From assembly GCF_018129005.1 (NCBI RefSeq), contig NZ_JAAEDL010000018.1:1-64000 (forward strand): 64,000 nt of DNA, read 5' to 3'. Made by a program: the position numbers and the translations under genes. Under the pieces are notes generated by a model, which was not told the DNA's origin, searched no databases, and was given only the letters and a program-made list of their open reading frames with translations. This stretch comes from Neoroseomonas eburnea (GTDB taxonomy: Bacteria > Pseudomonadota > Alphaproteobacteria > Acetobacterales > Acetobacteraceae). Position 1 is the first letter of the stretch, and each line of letters opens with the position of its first letter. Shown here one piece after another: positions 57,032-64,000 of the stretch.

Positions 57032-57052
57032 GAATGCTTCTGCGGTGCATTC
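57032..57052. promoter_or_regulatory. Inverted repeat upstream of bfr
   Basis: GAATGC-N9-GCATTC lies just past the bfd stop and about 23 bp upstream of the bfr -35 hexamer. It could bind an iron-responsive regulator such as Irr or RirA, although it does not match a textbook consensus closely. Confidence 0.3.
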
Positions 57053-57232
57053 TCAGTTGGACTTGCACTCGCCGCCGCTGGCGCGCAGCAGGTCGAGGAT
57101 GGTCTGGCAGCAGCACCCGCATTGGGCGCCGCAGCCGCAGCCGGCATAGACTTCCGCGGGACGGGAGGCGCCGGCGGCGATCGCCGCCGTGATCTGCGCG
57201 TCCGTCAGGCGATTGCAGTGGCAAACGACCAC
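57053..57232 (-). CDS. bfd: Bacterioferritin-associated ferredoxin
   Basis: This 59-aa [2Fe-2S] protein reduces and releases iron from bacterioferritin. VVCHCN gives Cys 4 and 6, and the GCGCGAQCGCCC segment supplies Cys 38 and 41, the ligand positions of E. coli Bfd. A GTG start at 57232 follows GAGG that lies in the end of the upstream gene. Starting there gives the exact family length. It is 7 bp after the ferric-binding protein gene. Confidence 0.9.
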   Translation of the reverse strand: MVVCHCNRLTDAQITAAIAAGASRPAEVYAGCGCGAQCGCCCQTILDLLRASGGECKSN

Positions 57233-57239
57233 GGCCGCC

Positions 57240-58262
57240 TCAGCGCCAGCCGGCCCGCTGCATGATCTGCAGCGCGAGGGTGGCCCGCGCCGGATCGCGC
57301 AGCGCCTCGATGCTCTCGGCACGGAACTCGCCCATGCTGCGCAGCAGCGGATGCATCGGCGCGCCCGGCACGGCCGGGTATTCCATGTTGCCCTGGGCGA
57401 CGATCTCCTGCGCCCGGTCGGAAACCAGGAATTCCAGGAAGCGGCGCGCCGCGGCGGGGTTCGGGGAAGTCTTCACCAGCGCCGCGCCCGAGACATTCAC
57501 ATGCGTCCCGCGGTCGCCCGCCGCCTGGTTCGGGAAGATCACGCCGATGCGCTGGAACAGCGCCTGGTCCTCGGGCCGCTCCGAGCGGCCGACATGGCCG
57601 AGATAGTAGGTGTTGGAGATGGCGATGCGGCACTGACCCGAAGGCAGCGCGCGGAACTGGTCGCGGTCGCCGCCCTGCGGCGGGCGGGCGAGGTTGGCGG
57701 CGACGCCGCGCGCCCAGGCCTCGGTCGCCGCCTCGCCATCCGCGGCGAGGATGCTGGTCGCCAGCGCCACGTTGTAGGGGTGGTTGGAGGCGCGCACGCA
57801 GATCTGCCCGCGGAAGCGGGGGTCGGCCAGGTCCTCGTAGCGGTTCAGCCCTTCCGGCCGGCCCGCCTGCTTGTCGTACATGATGACGCGGCCGCGCATG
57901 GTGATGGCGAACCACTGCCCGTTCGGGTCGCGCAGCCCGGCCGGCACGCGCTGGTCCACGGCGGGGATCGCGTAGGGCTGCAGGATGCCGGCCTGCTCGG
58001 CGCGGGCGAGGCGTGTCGCATCGACCGTGATGAAGACGTCGGCCGGGCTGTTCGCCCCTTCCGAGCGGATGCGCGCGACGAGCTGGTCGGCCTCCGCCTG
58101 GATGGTGCGGACGCGGATGCCGGTCTCCCGCGTGAAGGCCTCGTAGAGCTGCGCGTCGGTATCGTAGTGGCGCGCCGTATAGATGGCGATTTCCTGGGCC
58201 TGGGCCTGGACGGCCGCGGGAGCGGCGATCACAGCCAGCGCGAGCAGATGTCGGCGGAGCAT
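57240..58262 (-). CDS. Ferric-iron ABC transporter substrate-binding protein (FutA/IdiA-like)
   Basis: This 340-aa periplasmic protein has a signal peptide (1-20, ending VQA) and the start EIAIYTARHYDTDAQLYEAF of the ferric-binding family. Iron-ligand tyrosines are expected in YTARHY and in SNTYYLGHVG. It would feed the permease at 54504. Two TGCGA-type palindromes at 58302-58340 lie 40-78 bp upstream, which fits control by iron. Confidence 0.92.
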   Translation of the reverse strand: MLRRHLLALAVIAAPAAVQAQAQEIAIYTARHYDTDAQLYEAFTRETGIRVRTIQAEADQLVARIRSEGANSPADVFITVDATRLARAEQAGILQPYAIPAVDQRVPAGLRDPNGQWFAITMRGRVIMYDKQAGRPEGLNRYEDLADPRFRGQICVRASNHPYNVALATSILAADGEAATEAWARGVAANLARPPQGGDRDQFRALPSGQCRIAISNTYYLGHVGRSERPEDQALFQRIGVIFPNQAAGDRGTHVNVSGAALVKTSPNPAAARRFLEFLVSDRAQEIVAQGNMEYPAVPGAPMHPLLRSMGEFRAESIEALRDPARATLALQIMQRAGWR

Positions 58263-58301
58263 CGGGAACCTCGTCCTGGAGCGAGGAGCGGCTTATGTCA
58301 G

Positions 58302-58318
58302 TTGCGATGCGTTCGCAA
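58302..58318. promoter_or_regulatory. Candidate iron-regulator box 1
   Basis: TTGCGA-N5-TCGCAA is a perfect 6-bp inverted repeat. It is the promoter-proximal one of two similar boxes whose centres are 23 bp apart, upstream of the ferric-binding protein gene. Confidence 0.5.
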
Positions 58319-58325
58319 GATGAAA

Positions 58326-58340
58326 TGCGAATTGTTCGCA
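58326..58340. promoter_or_regulatory. Candidate iron-regulator box 2
   Basis: TGCGAA-TTG-TTCGCA is a perfect 6-bp inverted repeat with a 3-bp spacer. This form resembles Fur/Mur sites of alphaproteobacteria. It shares TGCGA/TCGCA arms with box 1. Confidence 0.5.
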
Positions 58341-58391
58341 ATCTCCTATCTGGTTCGGCGGAGGCGACGCCGCCGCCCCCGCCCCGCGCCG

Positions 58392-59177
58392 CTATGTCTG
58401 CAGCCCGCGCAGGAACTTCGCCCGCGCGCCGCCGCCGGCCATCAGGAAGGCGTGGTCGGAGCCGGACAGCAGGAAGCGCGCGCCGAGAGCGATGTAGTCC
58501 GGCGCCACCTTCTCGTCATAGACGCCGCCCATGCCCATGTGCTTGCCATGCGCCTTGCAGGCGGCGGCGACCTTGGCATAGGCCGCGCGCACATCCGGAT
58601 GGCCGATCTGCCCGGCGATGCCCATGGACGCCGTGAGGTCGGAGGTGCCGATCATCAGGCTGTCCACCCCCGGCACCGCAGCGATGGCGTCGGCATTGGC
58701 GACGGCCTGCGGCGTCTCGATCATGACGCAGACCAGGATTTCCTTGTTCAGTTCCACCTGCGCGGCGGCGGTGTCGGCCACGACGAAGCCATAATGGGCC
58801 GGCGGGCCGCCCCAGGACCGCTCGCCGACCGGCGGGTAGCGGAAGGCGCGGACGACGGCGGCGGCTTCCTCCGGCGTGTCGATATGCGGGACGACGACGC
58901 CCATCGCGCCGTTGTCGAGGCAGCGCGTGCCTTCGAACAGCGCGTCCTTGCAGCAGCGCACGATCGGCGTGACGCCCTGGGAGAGCGCCGCCATGCACAT
59001 GCGGGTCGCGTCATCGACGCTCATCGCGCCGTGTTCCATGTCGATGAACAGCCAGTCGAAGCCGGAAGCGGCGGCGATCATGCCGACGGCCGGCGTGCGC
59101 AGGTGGTGCACGCCGAAGCCGAGGGCGAGTTCGCCCTTCTCGAGCCGGCGGCGCGCGAGATTGGGTGCGATGGGCAT
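58392..59177 (-). CDS. HpcH/HpaI family aldolase
   Basis: This 261-aa class II pyruvate aldolase-type enzyme has FDWLFIDMEHGAMSVDDATR, with the acid/metal Glu region, and ETPQAVANADAIAAVPGVDS and MIGTSDLTASMG, the second metal and pyruvate-binding part. It would cleave or form 2-keto-4-hydroxy acids such as those from aromatic or sugar-acid breakdown. It stands alone on its strand before the DNA ligase cluster. Confidence 0.87.
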   Translation of the reverse strand: MPIAPNLARRRLEKGELALGFGVHHLRTPAVGMIAAASGFDWLFIDMEHGAMSVDDATRMCMAALSQGVTPIVRCCKDALFEGTRCLDNGAMGVVVPHIDTPEEAAAVVRAFRYPPVGERSWGGPPAHYGFVVADTAAAQVELNKEILVCVMIETPQAVANADAIAAVPGVDSLMIGTSDLTASMGIAGQIGHPDVRAAYAKVAAACKAHGKHMGMGGVYDEKVAPDYIALGARFLLSGSDHAFLMAGGGARAKFLRGLQT

Positions 59178-59232
59178 GGTACGTTTCCCCTGGTTGTCGG
59201 TGGCGGCACGGCACCACGCGCCCCGGGGGCGG

Positions 59233-60828
59233 TCAATCGGCGGCAGGCCGGTTCTCCACCAGCGCCATCACCGCGGCAAGGCTGTCCGCCTCCTCCACCG
59301 GCTTGTCGCGGCGGATGCGGGCGATGCGCGGGAAGCGCAGCGCGACGCCCGACTTGTGGCGTGACGACAGTTGCGCGGCATCGAAGGCGACCTCGAAGAC
59401 GATGCCGCGCTCGACCTCCCGCACCGGGCCGAAGCGGTTGACCGTATTGCTGCGGATCCAGCGGTCGAGCCAGGCGAGTTCCTCATCCGTGTAGCCGGAA
59501 TAGGCCTTGCCGATCGGCACCAGCTCGCCGTCCTCCCGCCACACGCCGAAGGTGTAGTCGGAGTAGAAGGAGGACCGCTTGCCGTGGCCGCGCTGGGCGT
59601 ACATCAGCACGGCATCGACCGTCAGCGGGTCGCGCTTCCATTTCCACCACAGCCCCCTGGTGCGGCCGGCGACATAGGGCGCGTCGGCGCGCTTGAGCAT
59701 CAGCCCCTCGATCGACGCGGCGCGGGCGCCGTCGCGCAATCGGGCCAGCGCCTCGATGCTGTCGAAGGGCACCAGCGCCGAGAGGTCCATGCGCGCCGGC
59801 GCCGCCCTGGCATGCCAGGCTTCCAGCCGCGCGCGGCGCGCATCGAAGGGCAGCGGTCGGAGGTCCTCGGTGCCCTCCACCAGCAGGTCGTAGAGCCGCA
59901 CCGCCGCCGGGTAGTCGCGCCGCATGCGCGCCGTGACGGTCTTGCGGTTGAGCCGCTGCTGGAGGTCGGCAAAGGGCGCGACCTCCCCGTCCCGCACCAC
60001 CAGCAATTCGCCGTCCAGCACGGCGTGGAAGTCCATCGCGGCGAGGATCTCCGGGAAGGCGCCGGAGATGTCCTCCCCGCCGCGCGACCACAGCCGCTTG
60101 CCGCCGGGCCCGGCGGTGAGCTGCACGCGGATGCCGTCCCATTTCCATTCGGCGCGCCACGCCTCGGCGCGCAGCGCGGCGAGGTCGGCCGCCTCCAGCG
60201 GATGCGCCAGCATCAGCGGGCGGAAGACCGGCGCATCGCGCGGGTCCGGGCGCGGCGCGGCGCCTTCCAGCCAGCGGAACAGCGGGACATAGGGCGGGGC
60301 GACGGCGTGCCAGACCTCCTCGATCTCCTCCACCGCCTGGCCGGACCATTCGGCCAGCGCCACGCGCGCGAGCCGCGCCGAGACGCCGACGCGCAGGCCC
60401 CCGGTGACCAGCTTGATCAGCGCCAGCCGCCCGCCCGCATCGAGCGTGTCCAGCCAGCCGGCGATCAGCGCCGGCACCTCGGGTTTCGGGGCGGTTTCCA
60501 GCGTCTCCACCACCTCGGACAGTGTCGGCGGCGGCGCGTTCACGCCGGCGCGCGGCTGCCAGATCAGCGCGACGGTCTCGGCGAGGTCGCCGACATAGTC
60601 GTAGGACAGCCGCAGCAATTCGGGATCGGTGCGCTCGGCCGCGATCTCCCGGATGACCGCGGGCTTGGCGGCGGTGAAGGCCAGCTCCTCGGTCAGGGCG
60701 GCGAGGCCGATGCCGCGATCCGGGTCCGGCTGCTCCGCGAACCACTGGCCCAGCAGGGCGAGCTTGGCGTTGCGGCCGGGGGTGAAGACCAGGCGTTCCA
60801 GCAATTCGGCGAAGGCGGGCAGGCTCAT
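59233..60828 (-). CDS. ATP-dependent DNA ligase of the Lhr-Exo-Lig repair cluster
   Basis: This 531-aa ligase has an N-terminal DNA-binding domain (about 1-200) and the adenylation Lys 229 in EWKWDGIRVQ. Further nucleotidyltransferase motifs are RGGEDISGAFPE, LDGELLVV, IEGLMLKRADAPY and WWKWKRDPLTVDAVL. An OB domain follows. It seals nicks using ATP. Its ATG overlaps the exonuclease stop (60825-60828), so the two are co-translated. Confidence 0.93.
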   Translation of the reverse strand: MSLPAFAELLERLVFTPGRNAKLALLGQWFAEQPDPDRGIGLAALTEELAFTAAKPAVIREIAAERTDPELLRLSYDYVGDLAETVALIWQPRAGVNAPPPTLSEVVETLETAPKPEVPALIAGWLDTLDAGGRLALIKLVTGGLRVGVSARLARVALAEWSGQAVEEIEEVWHAVAPPYVPLFRWLEGAAPRPDPRDAPVFRPLMLAHPLEAADLAALRAEAWRAEWKWDGIRVQLTAGPGGKRLWSRGGEDISGAFPEILAAMDFHAVLDGELLVVRDGEVAPFADLQQRLNRKTVTARMRRDYPAAVRLYDLLVEGTEDLRPLPFDARRARLEAWHARAAPARMDLSALVPFDSIEALARLRDGARAASIEGLMLKRADAPYVAGRTRGLWWKWKRDPLTVDAVLMYAQRGHGKRSSFYSDYTFGVWREDGELVPIGKAYSGYTDEELAWLDRWIRSNTVNRFGPVREVERGIVFEVAFDAAQLSSRHKSGVALRFPRIARIRRDKPVEEADSLAAVMALVENRPAAD

Positions 60829-61877
60829 GCCGCGGTGGCCTCCGGCGGCTCGCCCTCGTCCTCCTCGCCGCGCCCGACCAGGTGCAGGGCGCGGCCGCGG
60901 ATGCCGCGCAGCGACAGCGCGTGGATCAGCGCATCCTCCCGCCCATGGGTCACCCAGATCTCGGGGGCCTGCACCTCCATGGCGGTCGCCAGCAGCTCAT
61001 CCCAGTCGGCATGGTCGGAGATGACGAGGGGCAGTTCCACGCCGCCCTGCTTCGCCCGCTGCCGCACGCGCATCCAGCCCGAGGCGACCGCGGCCACGGG
61101 TTCCGCCAGCCGCCGCGCCCATCGGTCCGCCACCGCCGAGGGCGGCGCCAGCACGATCGCGCCCTTGAGGTCGTCCTTCTTCGCCACCGTCGCCGTGCGC
61201 AGGGTGCCGAGCGGCACGCCGAGCTCCTCATAGGTCCGGCACAACGCGACATGCGCGCCGTGCAGATGCACCGGCCGGTCCCAGCCGGCCTGGCGCAGCA
61301 TGGCGATCAGCCGCTGGCATTTGCCGAGCGAATAGCAGCCGACGACATGGGTGCGTTCCGGGAACAGCGCGACCGAGCGCAGCAGCTTCGCGATCTCGCC
61401 TTCCGCCAGCGGGTGGCGGAAGACCGGCAGGGCGAAGGTCGCCTCGGTGACAAAGACGTCGCAGGGCTCGACCTCGAAGCCCGCGGCGGTCGGGTCGGGC
61501 TGGCGCTTGTAGTCGCCGGAGACGACGGCGCGGCTGCCGCGCCATTCCATGCAGATCTGCGCCGCCCCAAGCACGTGCCCGGCGGGTCGCAGCCACAGGC
61601 GCACGCCGTTGACGGTCAGCACCTCCCCGAAAGCCAGGGCCTGCTGGGCATGTCCCGCCCGCCCCTCCCCCAGGCGCGCGGTCATGATGGCGAGCGTCTC
61701 CCGCGTCGCCAGCACGTGCCGGTGGCCCGGCCGGGCGTGGTCGGAATGGCCGTGGCTGATCACCGCGCGGTCCACCGCGCGGGTCGGGTCGATGAAGAAG
61801 CCGCCGGGCTCGCAGAACAGGCCGGACGGCGTGACCTTCAGCCAGGTTTCGGGGTGCGGGATGCTCACGGGACGCAT
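60825..61877 (-). CDS. Ligase-associated metallo-beta-lactamase exonuclease
   Basis: This 350-aa DNA exonuclease has the metal site HGHSDH (His 42, His 44, Asp 46, His 47), GHVLGAAQICMEW with the next His, and SGDYKRQPDP with the bridging Asp. Similarity to SNM1/CPSF nucleases and the overlap with the ligase identify it as the Exo component of this repair module. ATG 61877 was chosen; an ATG at 61913 would crowd the divergent helicase start. Confidence 0.92.
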   Translation of the reverse strand: MRPVSIPHPETWLKVTPSGLFCEPGGFFIDPTRAVDRAVISHGHSDHARPGHRHVLATRETLAIMTARLGEGRAGHAQQALAFGEVLTVNGVRLWLRPAGHVLGAAQICMEWRGSRAVVSGDYKRQPDPTAAGFEVEPCDVFVTEATFALPVFRHPLAEGEIAKLLRSVALFPERTHVVGCYSLGKCQRLIAMLRQAGWDRPVHLHGAHVALCRTYEELGVPLGTLRTATVAKKDDLKGAIVLAPPSAVADRWARRLAEPVAAVASGWMRVRQRAKQGGVELPLVISDHADWDELLATAMEVQAPEIWVTHGREDALIHALSLRGIRGRALHLVGRGEEDEGEPPEATAA

Positions 61878-61925
61878 ATGGGCGGGCTTCCCGGGCGCGG
61901 GAACCATCGGCATATTGCCCCGCGG

Positions 61926-64000
61926 ATGAGAACATTGCCAGAACCTTTCGCCGGCTGGTTCGCCGCGCGCGGCTGGAGCCCGCGCCCGCACCAGATGGCG
62001 CTGCTGGACGCCGCGGCGCGGGACGAGCACGTCCTGCTGCTGGCGCCGACCGGCGGCGGCAAGACGCTGGCCGGGTTCCTGCCCTCGCTGCTGGATCTCG
62101 CGGCGCATCCGCGGGAGGGGCTGCACACGATCTACATCTCGCCGCTCAAGGCGCTGGCGGTGGACATCGCGCGCAACCTGACCGCGCCGGTCGCCGAGAT
62201 GGGCCTGCCGATCAGCATCGAGACCCGCACCGGCGACACCCCCGTCAACCGCCGCCAGCGCCAGCGCGAACGCCCGCCCAACCTGCTGCTGACCACGCCG
62301 GAAAGCCTGACGCTGCTGCTCTCCCTGCCCGATGCGCCGGAGATGTTCGCCGGCCTGTCGGCGATCGTGGTGGATGAGGCGCATGCGCTGGCCGGCACCA
62401 AGCGCGGCGACCAGTTGGCGCTGTGCATGTCACGGCTGGCCGCGCTGGCGCCGCGCGCGCGCCGCGTCGGCCTGTCGGCCACGGTCGCACATCCGCAGGC
62501 GCTGCGTGCCTGGCTCTCGCCGACCGCCCGCGCCGACGACGTCCGCCTGGTGGAGACGCGCGGCGGCGCCGCGCCGGTCTTCGACCTGCAACTGCCCGAA
62601 GGCCACCTGCCCTGGGGCGGGCATATGGGCCTCGCCTCCGCCCCGGAGATCTACCGCCGCATCGAGGCGGCGCGCGTCACCATCGTCTTCGTCAACACCC
62701 GCGCCCAGGCGGAGCTGATCTTCGCCGCGCTGTGGCGGCTGAACGAGGCGGCGCTGCCGATCGCCATGCATCATGGCAGCCTCGAGATCGGCCTGCGCCG
62801 CAAGGTGGAGGCGGCGATGGCGGTGGGCCGGCTGCGCGCCGTGGTGGCGACCGCCTCGCTCGACCTCGGCATCGACTGGGGCGATGTCGACCAGGTGATC
62901 CAGGTCGGCGCGCCCAAGGGCGTCTCGCGCCTGCTGCAACGGGTCGGCCGTGCCAATCATCGCATGGACGAACCCTCGCGCGCCGTGCTGGTGCCGGCCA
63001 ACCGCTTCGAAGTGGTGGAATGCGTCGCCGCCACCGAGGCGGTGGAAGCCGGCGACCTGGACGGCGAGCCACCCCGCCCCGGCGGGCTCGACGTGCTCGC
63101 GCAGCACGTCCTGGCCATGGCCTGTTCCGCGCCGTTCCGGCCCGACGAGCTCTACGCCGAGGTGACGCATGCCGGCCCCTATGCCGCGCTGTCGCGCCGC
63201 GACTTCGAAGACGTGGTGCGCTTCGTCGAGGATGGCGGCTACGCGCTGCAGGCCTATGACCGATTCCGCCGGCTGTTCCGAGATGCCGAGGGCTTGCTGC
63301 ATGTCCGCGGCACCTGGGTCGCGCGGCAATTGCGGATGAACCTCGGCACCATCGTCGAGACCCCGCTGCTGAAGGTGCGGCTGCGTGGCGCCGGCGTGCT
63401 GGGCGAGGTGGAGGAATGGTTCGTCTCCACCCTGGAACCCGGCGACTGCTTCCTGTTCGGCGGCCAGGTGCTGCGCTACGAGCGGCTGGAACCCGCCGCC
63501 GTCATCGTCTCCCGCGGCGGCGAGGGCGAGCCGCGCGTGCCGGTCTATGCCGGGGCGCGGATGCCGCTGACGACCTATCTCGCGGCCCGCGTGCGCGCGA
63601 TCCTGCACGACCCGCGCCGCTGGAAGCACCTGCCCGAGCCGGTGCGCGAATGGCTCCGGCTGCAACGGCTGAAGTCGGAACTGCCGCCGCGTGACGGGCT
63701 GCTGGTCGAGACCTTTCCGCGCGGCGGGAAGTGGTTCCTGGTCGCCTACACCTTCGAAGGGCGGCTCGCGCACCAGACCCTGGGGATGCTGGTGACGAAG
63801 CGGATGGAGAAGCTCGGCATGGGGCCGCTCGGCTATGTCGGCACCGACTACGTGCTCGCCATCTGGTCCGCCTTCGAGCCGACCGACGTGCAGGCCCTGT
63901 TCACCGAGGACATCCTGGGCGACGAGATGGAGGAATGGCTGGCGGAGTCCTCGATGCTGCGGCGGACCTTCCGCAACATCGCGACGATCGCCGGCCTGAT
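61926..64000 (+). CDS. Lhr-type (Lhr-Core) DNA helicase, 3-prime end outside the window
   Basis: This frame gives 691 codons and remains open at the edge. It has Walker A APTGGGKT (residues 40-47), the motif II VVDEAHAL, SAT motif GLSATVAHP, and VATASLDLGIDWG and LLQRVGRANHR motifs V and VI, followed by the Lhr winged-helix region. It is an ATP-driven 3-prime to 5-prime helicase of the ligase-associated type. It is divergent from the exonuclease with only 48 bp between start codons. A metallophosphoesterase gene often follows in this cluster. Confidence 0.93.
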   Translation, partial: MRTLPEPFAGWFAARGWSPRPHQMALLDAAARDEHVLLLAPTGGGKTLAGFLPSLLDLAAHPREGLHTIYISPLKALAVDIARNLTAPVAEMGLPISIETRTGDTPVNRRQRQRERPPNLLLTTPESLTLLLSLPDAPEMFAGLSAIVVDEAHALAGTKRGDQLALCMSRLAALAPRARRVGLSATVAHPQALRAWLSPTARADDVRLVETRGGAAPVFDLQLPEGHLPWGGHMGLASAPEIYRRIEAARVTIVFVNTRAQAELIFAALWRLNEAALPIAMHHGSLEIGLRRKVEAAMAVGRLRAVVATASLDLGIDWGDVDQVIQVGAPKGVSRLLQRVGRANHRMDEPSRAVLVPANRFEVVECVAATEAVEAGDLDGEPPRPGGLDVLAQHVLAMACSAPFRPDELYAEVTHAGPYAALSRRDFEDVVRFVEDGGYALQAYDRFRRLFRDAEGLLHVRGTWVARQLRMNLGTIVETPLLKVRLRGAGVLGEVEEWFVSTLEPGDCFLFGGQVLRYERLEPAAVIVSRGGEGEPRVPVYAGARMPLTTYLAARVRAILHDPRRWKHLPEPVREWLRLQRLKSELPPRDGLLVETFPRGGKWFLVAYTFEGRLAHQTLGMLVTKRMEKLGMGPLGYVGTDYVLAIWSAFEPTDVQALFTEDILGDEMEEWLAESSMLRRTFRNIATIAGL

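Overview
The window is 64 kb of a very GC-rich chromosome from an alphaproteobacterium, most likely an Acetobacteraceae/Roseomonas-type organism. The evidence is a Shemin-pathway 5-aminolevulinate synthase, GapR (DUF2312), DUF1244 and DUF3422 proteins, a Bug/TctC binding protein, a short-type ArgC and an rplM-rpsI-argC run. Most of it is ordinary chromosomal gene content. No tRNA, rRNA, CRISPR array, prophage or replication origin was seen.

Layout. 1-11 kb: OmpA-type porins, a panE-led operon ending in three paralogous lipoproteins, an oxalate-CoA-ligase-like enzyme, a caspase-like protein, gamma-carbonic anhydrase, argC, rpsI and rplM. 11-33 kb: a catabolic stretch with a Bug receptor, an IlvD/Edd dehydratase, an M20 amidohydrolase, a cupin, an L,D-transpeptidase, a D-aminoacylase-like enzyme, a GMC oxidoreductase, hemA, cytochrome c, an LldD-type oxidase, ilvD and a serine hydrolase. 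33-40 kb: a LysR regulator divergent from a single-chain CydD-CydC-like ABC exporter, then gapR. 40-48 kb: a glycerate-to-pyruvate module (glycerate 2-kinase, pyruvate kinase, 2-hydroxyacid dehydrogenase), interrupted by a lower-GC BglII-family restriction-modification pair and a transposase-derived ORF, followed by ada. 48-58 kb: an RTX/Hint protein, glcF, and an iron cluster (permease, bacterioferritin, Bfd, ferric-binding protein). 58-64 kb: an HpaI-type aldolase and the ligase/exonuclease/Lhr-helicase DNA-repair cluster, which runs off the right edge.

The most unusual gene is the pyruvate kinase at 42532. It carries an in-frame N-terminal Cro/YdaS-like helix-turn-helix domain. Upstream lie two CTTA-N7-TAAG palindromes whose centres are 41 bp apart, one overlapping the ribosome-binding site, which suggests a self-regulating enzyme. 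An internal ATG would also give a normal-length pyruvate kinase, so the locus may make two products.

Intergenic regions carry at least five families of short palindromic repeats, here called A to E. Two A copies are split by other repeats (C in one, B in the other), and one C copy supplies the stop codons of both convergent genes around it. These look like small non-autonomous mobile elements that settle at gene 3-prime ends.
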